Origin: Phaeoceros laevis
Taxonomy: Eukaryota > Anthocerotophyta > Anthocerotopsida > Notothyladales
Direction: 5' to 3'
DNA length: 64,000 nucleotides
NCBI GenBank assembly: GCA_049999765.1
Contig: JBNGIQ010006064.1
Span: 1 to 64,000 of the forward strand
Positions 1-10,971 of the stretch are shown here, in pieces; the first letter of the stretch is position 1, and each line of letters starts with the position of its first letter. The notes beneath the pieces are model-generated. The model was not told the DNA's origin. It saw only the letters and a program-made list of their open reading frames with translations, and searched no databases. The position numbers and the translations under genes are program-made.

Positions 1-1533
1 AAACATCTTCGTATCACGCAACTTAGGACTTGTCATTTTTGGGTGTGTTGTGTATTATTACGAGCCAACATACCTCGGACAGGTTACGCTTTGCTCTACT
101 TTGAGCACGCTCTTACAAAGCATAAACCGAGCTGGATTTGTTACCATCCCACTGCCACACTTGCTCAAGTTTTTGTGTCATTTAGACAAGTCCCGCTTGG
201 GCTACTGGCAGGTCACAACCTTGTGTTCGTGTACCTGTATGTTAATACATACATACATACATAAACTACATACAAGGTTTGATAATTAAAACCCTAACCG
301 TTTAAGGTTTGAAGTTTTCTTAGGTATCAAATTAAAGTGACATTCAAATATATGACATGTTACTAAAATATACTCAAGAAATCCTGATTTGTAGTGAGCA
401 CTTGTATATAGGATTGTACCAATGACTTGATTGGGACAAGTCATTTTTTTAAATGCATAAAGGGCTGGGTGTGGGCTTGGCGATCAACATGGGATTGTGT
501 GTGATACAAGCAAAACAAGAAGCAGGCTCCAACACAAGTTTGAGTGGAACGAGAAAGAGCTAGTTGTGTTGGAGTGGAACGAGAAAGAGCTAGTCCTTCG
601 CCACGAAGTAGTAGCAGTCCCGTGGGCAGGCCGTTGGCATAGGACAGGTCTTTCTGGAGTTTGTTACACCGTTGAGTTTGTTAACTAACTAGTGTAGTTC
701 ATCCTAGTCTGGTTAAGTAACTACGGTCTGTCTAACCCGGAGTCTAACCTAGGTCCTCGTCTAACCCTAACTCTATCTCCTGCTCATGCCAGCGCTGGGC
801 ATGGCGTCGTTTATGCTGCCTGATCGAGTGGAGTTTGGTGTGGGTTTGGCGATCAACATAGGATTGGGTGTTGGTGGAACTTGGTGTGGGTTTGGCGATC
901 AACATGGGATTGGGTGCAAACCGCTAAGCCGTAAGGATATAAGACCTGCCAAAATATATGGGTGCGAGGTTGATAAGTTCGTGAGCAATCCGGTAGATGT
1001 GAAGATTCCAATCTGAAGCAAAAGCATCTTGTATGCAACGCTTAAGAGCATGGCACGGATAACTACTAGCCTTGGGAAACTTTTTTTCCTCTGCCGCCTA
1101 GAAAGCGTCCTACTTGGGAGGGGACTCGGCAGTAACTTCAAAAAATAAAATGAACCAGCCTATAACCCCTTGGCATACTTGGCAACCGGCTCCAAGCTTG
1201 CAAGATTTAAAATGAATATCCTTTCAAGGTCCACTGGAATCGGTTCCATGCCGGCACTTTGGCCCGAATGACTGGTAGAAAAACCGGCCAAAAACGAAAT
1301 CTTCCGGTTAACAAGAAGCCAGCCGTAAGGTTTCCCGAGGCCAGATAACTATGCGAAGCGTCAAAAGCATAGTTGGTGATGTGGTTTACTTTTCGACCAC
1401 CTCCAGCAAAACTTGGAACCTTAAACGGTCATCGAAGAACCGGGATTCTACCACAAATGCTCGTATTGCATCTAAGTCATCCTTGTTCTGCCCATGTGAA
1501 GTCTTCCCGTCTCAGACGACCTGAAAAGCTTGT
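1..1533. other. Intergenic, repeats only
   Basis: I see no convincing gene. A short (TACA)n tract lies near 243-264. A roughly 35-bp motif around 'ggcgatcaacatgggattg' occurs three times (about 468-505, 838-877, 883-921), and a roughly 26-bp tandem repeat containing 'gtggaacgagaaagagctag' lies at 545-597. The right end is the 3' flank of the villin gene. Confidence 0.6.
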
Positions 1534-4500
1534 TTAAAATAAATCAAGCTGTTTCTTCTTCAGTGCCTGCTTCCATTGCGGTAACGCATAAAACTGTTCT
1601 CTACTCATACCAAAAAGCTGCTCAAATTCGTCCTTCCTCAAGTATGACTGCATAACAGATTAACAACATTGTTAGTTTAGAATTGAAAGGTTTACCAACA
1701 GTAGATTGTATCAATGGTTACTGTTGACGTAGGATCCCAGGACGCCAGTATTCTAACCTCTCTCCTTGTGGCATCGATGTGAGAGGCAGGATTTGTAGAG
1801 CCCACTGTTAACTGACTCAATGAGAAGAACCCATCCAGACTTTCTCCACTGCTGATGTCTTCGAACTCTTCATCTTTCACGGCTACTTCAGAGTTTTCAG
1901 ATCCAGTCACCAATTCGGTATCCAGGGCCGCAGTTTTGCCGCCATGGATGTCTGGTGATACAACAATCCAGTCACCTGGGCATTACAATACACCTGCCAA
2001 TGTCAAAAACAGCAAACAGGCTTAACCAGGCTGAACCATCTTGTAGCAGTTCTGACCTGAAGCAGGTTGACCCTGAAGAGGCTGATCTGGGGAGGAATCA
2101 AGGAAGGAAGAAAGTGCTGCCACAGCAGCAGCTCGTTGTGATGTTGCTTTAGGAGTGGACGGTTCAGGCTGAAGGCTCAGGACCCCATCCTTTTGGGGAG
2201 ACAGTTCAGCCTGGAATGTTTGGGCGTTCGATGAAGCGCCCTGTACAGCTTTTGAAGCCGAGGGAGAGTTCCATACAGAAGTAAGTGCGGCCATTGCTGC
2301 TGCTCTCTGCGTTGAACCCGTCTCTCGAGGAACCAGCTCTTTCCGGCCTTCATCTACAGTCTTCATCGCCTGGGAAAGTCCAGCAAGGGCTGCAGCTCTT
2401 TGGGAGGGCCCGCCTGAGGAGTCCAGGGAGGAACTTGGGGACACATCAAAGTCTTCAACTGGACGGTCCACGTTCCCACCACCAGATACTCGCCGTACAT
2501 TGTGCTGAAAACAGAAGGCAGAACATGACCTTGCAATCTCTCTTGAGGCAAGGCAGTAGTCCGTGGCTGAGAGGTTGTAACAACACGAAGCAAGGGAAAG
2601 AGACAACCTTGGTAGCCTGGAAGGGGTGGCCTTGCAGAGTGGCCAACTTCATGTTGTAAGGATCTGACAGTGCCTGCATAAATCCTTATGATCTGAGAGG
2701 GTTGCACGTCACAGCTATAAGGGGGAGGCCCCAACAGGTCATTCAGAAACGGCCTTACACAAGCTTTTGCTGCACTCCATGAAAACCACCTAGTGAAGAA
2801 TGGTGGTTCATGTCCTTCTGAAACTTGATAAAGAGGAGTAAAAGGAGACAGGCCCTCGGTTGCAATGGCATGATCAACGTACCTCTGCATGAAATGTGAC
2901 AGATTAGTTCTGAAAGTGGTGATCATCTGGCCAACACGTCACAGGGAATTGTTGGATTCAAATATCCACCTGGCCAAAACTCAGGATATTCGCTTTTTGT
3001 CCCGATGTACAGCTCTGGCCTACCCATGTAACAACTTCAAAAGGTGTGTCCAAAATCAAAACGTCATCACTCAGCAAGTCTTCCTGATCGAAGTTCAAAA
3101 TCTCTGAAAACTGCAAAATAAAGGATGCATCTATTTTTAGTCGAGCCCCACATAAGATAAAACATGCGGTGCTGTCAAAGTACAAAAAGGTCAGACTTTG
3201 ATGAAGTTACCATAGTCCCTGCAAGTTGAATGAAACGTGTAGCCCAGTGAAAAGCCGTAGTATTGCCTCCAGATGCAATTGAGGGAATACACAACCAGAC
3301 AGAGAGACATCAATCCTTGTGAAGGCCGAACACAGCCACGCTGAAACTGTCTTAACAACGGTGAAGACCAAAGTCTTGAAACACACCTTCAGTACTTGTG
3401 CAGACAAATAAACGTGGATCCTTTTCGTGGTCCACAGATTCCTGGATACTCGCTCGAGTTCTCTTTCCCTCAAGCATCTTCCAAAAGATTGGTGTCTCTG
3501 AACCTTCCTTCAATATTTTCGATGTAGTCCCAGGCTGTAATAAAAAATGTACCAATGTAACCAACACTCCGGAAAGTTTAGTACTCAAAAGGCCCTACAA
3601 TGTCTACAGCTTAGTTTTAGATAGCGATCTCACATGCCTTAAGAATTGATGGAAAAGGGTCAGTGTTTTGGGAAGATAGCTCTTGAGAAAACCTTAAAGT
3701 TTAGTCCACCAGCTACTTCCTCCAATACACAAAGAAACGTGCAGCAACACTCTCCTCGTCCAAATCAGATGGGTTATCGTTCAGAACAAGGCTCTTGAGC
3801 TAACCTTTAACTTCTCCACAACTTTCAAAGCCACCTTCTGCTGTGCACTAGTTGTGGAGCTTCCGTGCCAAATAAAAATCTTGGACTCTGTTTGAAGAAT
3901 GAAGGACTTCGTTGAATTCAGAGATCCCGCAACCTGAAAAAATTTTCACCGTGGGCATGTCAAACATGATACAGTAATCAATTTGGCCACTTAGCCACCA
4001 AACCTCGATCTAACCAAAAGAGTATCCAGATGTTCATAATTTGGTACGTACTTAGCGATGCTCCACCAGGACCAATTTAGGGCTAGACAAACGGCATGCT
4101 TACAAGTAGCATACTGAGAGATTTTTCCAACACTTCACGTCCTGGCTTTATCTAATATGAACACTATCTCAAGTTGTCCACGTTCAATTCCCCATAGGTC
4201 GCTGCAAATTACTAGGTGTATCCTTGACTCCAATTCTGAGCTTGTAAGCCACTGCCTAATGGAGAATGGCGGACACTTACAGCATCAACTTGTATAGCAT
4301 AGACCTCATTTGGGCCTGACCCCCGGACCTCGAACAGAAGGACATCATGTTCCACCCCTGACGCCCTTTCTACAGAGCCAGCATTATGACCGCCCTGCAT
4401 GTTGCCTTAAAACGAGGTAAGAACTTCGGAGTAGAGAAACTTGGGAGTACAAAACACTCAGAAAGTTTCTTCCAACCCACTGATTTTTCATCAGAAACTG

Positions 4501-7500
4501 GAGGTGCAAGAGGTGACATCTACGCAACAAAGGACTGGGGGAAAACGAAGAGCAAACCTTCAGCACAATCATTGGTCCAAGCATTGCTAGAAAATGCGCA
4601 TGCTCCTTCCCTTCATGTACACGACCCTGGTAACATACAAGACCAGAAATCGGTTTCAGGACGATCATGATGTTGAGCCGATTGTTTCCAGGAGATGGCA
4701 AATTTAAGTACAAGTGCGAAACATTACCAAAACAGCACGGCCTTTCAATTCTTTTGCAAATTTGGAGCTTAACTCTACAGCAACCTTCTGATCATTCTGC
4801 CAACAGAAAAGGCCGGGACACGTGCAGACATGCTGCTCAGCGCTGAGCTGAGATTTGAAAGCAGATTTACGCAGACTACTATATCACCCAAGGGAACGCA
4901 TCTGTCAGACTGCAGCAAAAGAAGCAATATCCGAACACAAATTCTACGCAGGCAGTTACCTGTGAACTGTGTTGCCCCAACCAAGAGTACACAAAAACTT
5001 CGTCCTTTCGATGTCCAGCTGTGTGCAGCACAATGTAACAATCTCCAGAGAAAAACTTGCCATACTCTTCAGGAGGAAGAGGCGTCTTGGAGTCACGATT
5101 TACCCACCAAATCTGTCATCGACAATATCAGTTTCACTTCTTTAGGCAGCAAGCACAAGGGCAGCAACACTGGCGCACAGCCATTGTGCATTTCAAACCT
5201 TAAGAGTCAACCATATTCACAGTCCAATCTGAGGTTGCAACCCCCTATTCTAACAGCTCAAGCGGCATTCACTTGAAGATCATGGACAAGGACTCTGACA
5301 CAAAATTTTAGCTGTCGCAATCCCAGAAAGCGCACATTTGAAAAAGAATCCAAGCAGTCAGCGAACCTCAGTTTTGCCCTGAGTGTCAAGTACTGGCAGT
5401 GGCTCGTCCTTCACTGGAACTCCTAGTTTTTTGGGGCTTGTACCGACGACGGATTGCTGCTGTAGCAGAGCTAACACATAAGAAGATAACAAGGTCAGAC
5501 ATGTTTGGCTGACGACATTCAAGACAGACTGACGGCACTGTTTTTTCAACGCAGGATTTAATAACCAGGATTCTACCCATCTGATAACACGAAATATGAT
5601 AATGTTCCAGTACCTGTGATCTTGCCTCTCCCCTCCCGAGCCACTGCTGTTGCAGCATTGTGTGGCCATCCATCAAACTTTGACCGGAAAGCTGTTGTTT
5701 CAAAACCCTCTATGAGTTTTGTCATGTGTGTATAGCCCGGCAACTCAGTTTCTATCAACTTCTGCGAGACCATTGACTAAGATTAGTTGGTGAAGTTCCC
5801 GAAGTTCGCAACCATGTTTGCTTCGCCAGAATTCAGATGGTAAGAGGGAAAAGTCATTGCCTCAGCATACAAAGCTGCAGCCTTCCGGTGATCGAGAGCA
5901 GTCATGCGACCTATCCATACATACATTTCATAACCACAGACAAGCACGTAACACTTGTTGCCTTCCAGTATTTCGCGTCGTAAACCCGCTGCTTGAACTT
6001 CCAGTTCTTCTCCACCTCCTCCTGCTGGGATACTTCCATTCAACCACAATGCCATATTAGCACCCATTCGTGCTTGAAATACCAGCAGCAGAAGATATCT
6101 GAAAAGAAACTCAGCATCGTGACTCGAGGTCCACACAACAAAAGGGCCATGACTTCTAGGCACAGCTACAAAAAACAAATGACGGCTGAGGCCAGTTCTG
6201 GAGACAGCTACCGAAAGAGCTTCAAGACTGAGGATTTCGATTGATCTTCCTCAATGGCTCCCTTCTTCGACAGAGGTGCAAAACCTCCAAACAGTCCCCA
6301 GAACTGCCCTGTGTTTGTCTCGTCTCCCAGCCTACCATCATCTGCACCCAAGTCCGTATTAAACAAGCACAAATGACATCAAGGCTTCTCCAAGCCATAA
6401 TTCGCTCCATACTGCACACAAATTGCTCCTCTCGAGCTACATCTTACCGATGATTATCACCTCACACTTGCCACCATGGTTGTTGTCTACAATATACTGC
6501 ACAACGTCCAACGACCTGGCCCTTTCCTGTATGCTGGATGATTCCCCATTGAATTGAAAAACCTTAGCCTCGGTCTCCAGGATGAAAACATTGGTATGAC
6601 TCAGAGAAGAACGTGCAAATGGAACCTGCGCATTGCAATGGCACAAGCTCCGTCAAATGACATCGAGCGTAGCATCATTCTTCACAGTGACAGTGCTAAG
6701 CTGTGAGCCAGCTTGCCTGCTGGACGCGTGCAATCCGTCTGCCCTTGCACAAATAGAGGCAGGGTTTGTTCTTTTTATCTTCCCCTTGCTCATGTCCTGA
6801 GGCTGCACTTCCTTGTACTGGAATAATGCATGGTTTGAAGTACGACAAGAAGAGGTCTGTCTCATGACCTTGAACCTCCCTGTACTGAACTGCTCGACCA
6901 CCAAGAGCAGCATCAAGCTCAATGGCCTTCACAGCTGCTGCCTCGGCGTCCCCCTAAACAGCATTCCCACCTACCATCCTTCAATTGGGTCTCAGAGCGA
7001 CACAGTCATTCAACTGAAGTCTCTGTAAAAGCTTCAAAGTTCCAGTGCATTCATACTGTACAGAACTACAGGCATAAAAAACGTGGTTTCCTGCGGAATC
7101 CGCATCACCTCGCTTGTCTCCTTTCCCAGCCAAAAGTGAAGATCAAAGTGCAATGCCCCACTTCGCAACGCCTTCGTCTGCAGACACCACACGCGCTGTA
7201 AGATGGCCAAACTCCATACTGCCATATCCAGCGTGGAACAACGGAGGTCTACCGCTTCGAATTCCTTACCCGTAGAACAAGATAGGACTCTTGAGTGTAG
7301 AACCTGCCATGCTCATTTTTGGAAAGCAAAACTGGTTTCCGACTTTGTATCCGCCAAATTTGCAGGCCACTTTACCCAAGCACGTCAAGGGTTCAAAGAG
7401 GAACGCCTTGAAAGCTCTCACGATCAACGAACGCTCAGAGAATTGTGCTATTGCCACTACGAATCAGAGTTTGCAAAAATCCTCGAACAGATCTAGAAGA

Positions 7501-7604
7501 AACACCAATAAAAAAAATCCATCATCAGCGCAAAGAGACCAAGGATACGCCTTATGACTGAGTGTGTGGAAAGCAGGATCCAGATTCCTCATCGACACCG
7601 CCAT
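1534..7604 (-). CDS. Villin (gelsolin-family actin-bundling protein), multi-exon
   Basis: Actin-filament binding, bundling and capping protein of the villin/gelsolin family. The start is the plant-villin N-terminus MAVSMRNLDPAF (ATG at 7604). Recognisable exons follow: HGRFYTQESYLVL (to 7270), ALHFDLHFWLGKETS (from 7177), the block ELDAALGGRAVQYREVQGHE (about 6952-6717), VPFARSSL (from 6625), GQFWGLFGGFAPLSKKGA (about 6240-6340), NKCYVLVCGYEMYVWIGR (about 5900), LPPEEYGKFFSGDCYIVLH (about 5040-5085), SFILQTESKIFIWHGSS (about 3850), LLSDDVLILDTPFEV (about 3050) and GHEPPFFTRWFSWSAAKA (about 2800). A Ser/Ala-rich linker with SQRAAA motifs follows (about 2030-2500). The headpiece ends in YALPQWKQALKKKQLDLF at the stop (1536-1534). 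This is the full six-gelsolin-repeat plus headpiece plan, so the gene looks intact. The intron at 6716-6626 appears to be GC-AG. A few junctions, notably near 5780-5830, remain unresolved. Family assignment is secure; the exon model is approximate. Confidence 0.95.
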
Positions 7605-7804
7605 CTCACCGTCAAATTCAATCCACGCACCCCAAGCTGAGCAAAACAAGGAGGGACCGTACTAAGCGGGATGCGCGAAAATCTCAAGGCTCAGCATCGA
7701 AAACATCTAAGCAGATCCGCGCGAACGCATGCACTCTAGAAGTGATCCAATCCAGCTGGGAAATCCGGCATATTGAGTCACCTCAGGCGCAGTAGGAGTT
7801 CAGA

Positions 7805-8038
7805 ATGTCCACTATCAGTTCCTTCGCTGGCTTGCGGTGTACTGGGAGTGTGGTCAGGTGCGAGACAGCTAGCATACCTTCAGTGCGAGCTAGCAATCGC
7901 TCGCTCAAGACGTCAGTAGTGCTGGCTGCTCGTCGCACTGTTGAAGCACAAGCGTTACTCACATGGGCTTTTATACGACAAACGAACTATCACGCCTGGA
8001 GATCTACCCCCAAACGGAAAAACAGGGCCCGTCTGTAG
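7805..8038 (+). CDS. Possible first exon with plastid-transit-like leader
   Basis: An ATG at 7805, 200 bp from the divergent villin start, opens a reading frame whose first 50 or so residues are rich in Ser, Arg, Ala and Val with almost no acidic residues (MSTISSFAGLRC, then RASNRSLKTSVVLAARR). That composition is typical of a chloroplast transit peptide. The downstream part of the open frame is not recognisable, and a good donor (GTAAGT, about 8068) suggests splicing, perhaps through another frame. I could not find the mature protein in 8.0-8.9 kb. It may be a small plastid protein or chance. Confidence 0.22.
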   Translation: MSTISSFAGLRCTGSVVRCETASIPSVRASNRSLKTSVVLAARRTVEAQALLTWAFIRQTNYHAWRSTPKRKNRARL

Positions 8039-8068
8039 TTGTAGCCAGCTCGACTACAGTTTATCGTA

Positions 8069-8924
8069 AGTTCGACGCACTCAACACAGCCGGCTTTCAC
8101 GATTCAGCCATTTTTAGCCCATCAGTCCACTTCGCTGTCTGCAAACTCTGCAGTGACTTCTGGACCTGGTGCATCTGGATTCTGGAGTGGTGCTCTGCTG
8201 CAACTTTGCTGCTCTCTAGAAGCTTAGAAGGCTGGTCTAGAAGGAAGGACGGATTGAAGTCTTACTAGTCTAAGCCTTGTTATTACCCAGAAGTCCACGA
8301 CAACCGTCACCTTTTAGAACATCTGACAGTGATGCCTACATTTCCATACCTAGATAAGCACATAGCTTGACGCCCCATGCACGAGTATCCCAGGGCCGCC
8401 TCTGTGCACGTGGGTAGCTGTTCACAAGAAACCGTCCACATTAGTCGCCAGTTACAGCTTTATACTGGTGAGTTACTATAAACCTAGTGGTCATCTGACG
8501 ATTCCCCTAATCCGAGCCACAGATCATCCTCAGACTCTTTCCGGTCTCCTCAGTGCACATTTTCTTCGGTTCATGCCCAATGCACTTTAAAGAGGCGATG
8601 CTGCGAAGAGAGTGAGTTCGGCAAAAGCTGCACTGACGTGAGGGGGTCTGCACAGGTGTTGGCAGCCTGTGACTGACAGAATCCCTGGAATGAATGTCAT
8701 CCCTGAAATGAATGTCAAGTGCGGCCTCCAACCCAACACTACAGCATATGGAAGCCATCGACTGTAAAGTCCCTCGGCTCGGCGAGCCCATTCTCTCGGA
8801 GCCATGGACGCCATGTTCTAGCTGCATGCCTGTCATATGTGCATCTTCTGGTGCACAGGGCACAGCCTTGTCGAAGGAACCTTCTTATGACCACCTTGCA
8901 TCCAGCCAATTTACAATTACTCAT
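8069..8924. other. No supported gene
   Basis: Between the possible leader exon and the LIN37-like stop I see short open frames on both strands but no conserved motif. Part of it is presumably the 3' untranslated region of the minus-strand LIN37-like gene. Confidence 0.4.
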
Positions 8925-10755
8925 TTAGATTAGCTGCTGTTCTGCACTGACAACCACCTGTCTCGGTGCTTCGGAACTGGGTGGTAGCAAAAAAGCAAGC
9001 CTATGTCTGTATCTGGAGATACGATGGATTTGATCCTTCCTTGCTCTGCAAATAGTGAACACGATCAGAGACTATGCTCAAATGCAACGGTTGAAATGTG
9101 AAGGTAGAAATAGACCTTCCAGAGTGCCAGGAGATGTGCACTTACCTTTTGCGGAAGGTGTGAAATCGCTTCAAGTGAGATGCAAGAAGATCATGCTTTG
9201 TAAGCTTGTCTACAGGACCCTCGGGGCTCACCTGTAGCATGTTCACAAGCTGGGTTGGTGAACAGAGGGTTAACTCATGGACAGAAAAAAAAGGAGTTAC
9301 CAGTACCTACTCTAGGAAGACAAGTCAAGGAAGCTGAGAGCAAAAGTGGAACCTTCAAGGCATTTTTGTTGTCTGCATCGGGGCATGTCCCAATCATTTC
9401 AGCTTCATTCCTCTCTGCTTCTGCTTCAGACAGAGGTCTCGGGAGGTGCACCATACAATCCCAAAAACCTGGCTGCGCACCACATCATTGCCCTCAAAAC
9501 TGAATCCACCTGATCACCATCATATGGTAACTATCCAAACCAACACCTCCCTCCTGGACCTAGCACCAGTTGCGACAAAAGAAACATCTTTCAAGGGTGC
9601 CCACCTGGTCTTTGCGTGGCATGTCATTCCGCACCCATCGGCGGCACAGTGCATATAGGGATGTCTGATCAGTCTCTGAAGTCAATTTCACCTGCCATAC
9701 CGGAATTTGCACGACTCACTTTCGCAAATTCTGGAGACTTGTGAAGGCAAGAACCATAATCAGAGCAGATGTACAACTCCCCTGCTGGTCAGGTAATATA
9801 AGGGAAAATACTCAAATCACAGGGGCTATGCGACCTAATACTTGCTTTTCGGCCATAGATGTTCACCAACAACAGCAGTGTCAGCAGATACATCTCAACA
9901 CAAACGAACTGCAATGGGCTACGGAGTATAGACTGTACTTTTCTGTCGGAGATGTTCACCACAACAGCAGTGTCAGCAGATCTATCTCTGCAGTGGCAAC
10001 AGGAACGAATTGGAATGACGGAGTCTTACTGCTCGCCAACAACAATGCATAAACGAAAAAAAGCACGGCTCCTGCAGCAAGCAGAACGGACTGAGTACCT
10101 ATGCGAGTCTTCAAAGTGGGTGGGAAGAGCAGATGAGGGGAGGGGAACGACGGCCTGTAGCAACACACACTACGGAGGTGAGAATCGTCCCACCCAGGCA
10201 ATCGTAGACAGACAAAAACCAAGAAAAGGGGAGAAAGAGGGTTAGAGCCGGCAGGCTTAAGAGGTGCACCTCCGTGGCAGCAAGAAAAATGGGCTTCAGT
10301 TCAGCACTCCCAACACCAGGCTGCAGAATCATGGAGCAGGGCTGGTGGTGCTGGGTGGATCTAGCGGAGAGATGAGCAGGTGATGAGTGAACGGAAGACA
10401 CAGGCTGGACGCCGTCGAGAGGTGAAGTTCGCTGGGCTGAGCCGGCAGGGGCCAGCGTGGGAGCTGGAGGTGGTGACGGGCGGAGTAGCGCAAGATGAGA
10501 GGAGGAAAGGAGGTGCATACCTAGGGCCTGCAGCCTGGGAGGAGCAGGGTTGAGGGAACACTGAGCCTGCTGCTGAGCCTGAGGGGATGGCACCCGCTGA
10601 ACAATGATGTGGCCGGGCTTGAGCGGCTGCTTTGCCTGGCCCAGGGCCACATGTGGGCGAAAGCTATTAGCCGGTGGGGATGGGGCAAATGATTCCGACA
10701 GATTGGTCGCGGGCGAAGCCGGTGCTTCCAGGAGCTCGGGCTCTGTGCCCGTCAT
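8925..10755 (-). CDS. LIN37-like subunit of the MuvB/DREAM complex
   Basis: Putative LIN37, a core subunit of the MuvB complex that with E2F/RB- and MYB-type proteins represses or activates cell-cycle genes in the nucleus. The three conserved LIN37 blocks appear in order on well-bounded exons. Exon 9675-9605 gives TSLYALCRRWVRNDMP (family pattern: LYPxCRxWxRN). The exon ending at 9353 gives VHLPRPLSEAEAER (the 'xLPxP' block). Exons 9231-9146 and 9045-8925 give LLASHLKRFHTFRKRARK and DQIHRISRYRHRLAFLLPP, the basic C-terminal helix. The last two exons join in frame (AG|A) and end at TAA 8927-8925. The N-terminal exon (ATG 10755) is Pro/Ala/Gln-rich and unconserved; its splice site (10521 or about 10266) and the middle exon phases are not settled. 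It is divergent from PNPase with 216 bp between start codons. Confidence 0.62.
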
Positions 10756-10971
10756 GTTGCCTTGAGCGCCGTCTGCAAAGTCAATCCACTTTTTATGAAA
10801 CCATGAAGCCCAACGACTCACGCTCTTCCTCCACGGTCCTAGCCCGTGGACAAAGATACAAATATAGTATCTGGATATTGTACCCAGCATCAAGGGAGGC
10901 TCGACCAAGCTCATCCGTTTTCCTGCGGTGATTCACCGCTAGCAGGCGTCAGGCCTGACCTTGAGGCAGGC
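10756..10971. promoter_or_regulatory. Shared divergent promoter interval
   Basis: Only 216 bp separate the chosen ATG of the LIN37-like gene (10755, minus) from that of plastid PNPase (10972, plus). Both promoters or 5' leaders must therefore lie here or overlap the opposite gene, unless upstream ATGs are used. No clear TATA box was identified. This is inference from gene placement. Confidence 0.35.
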
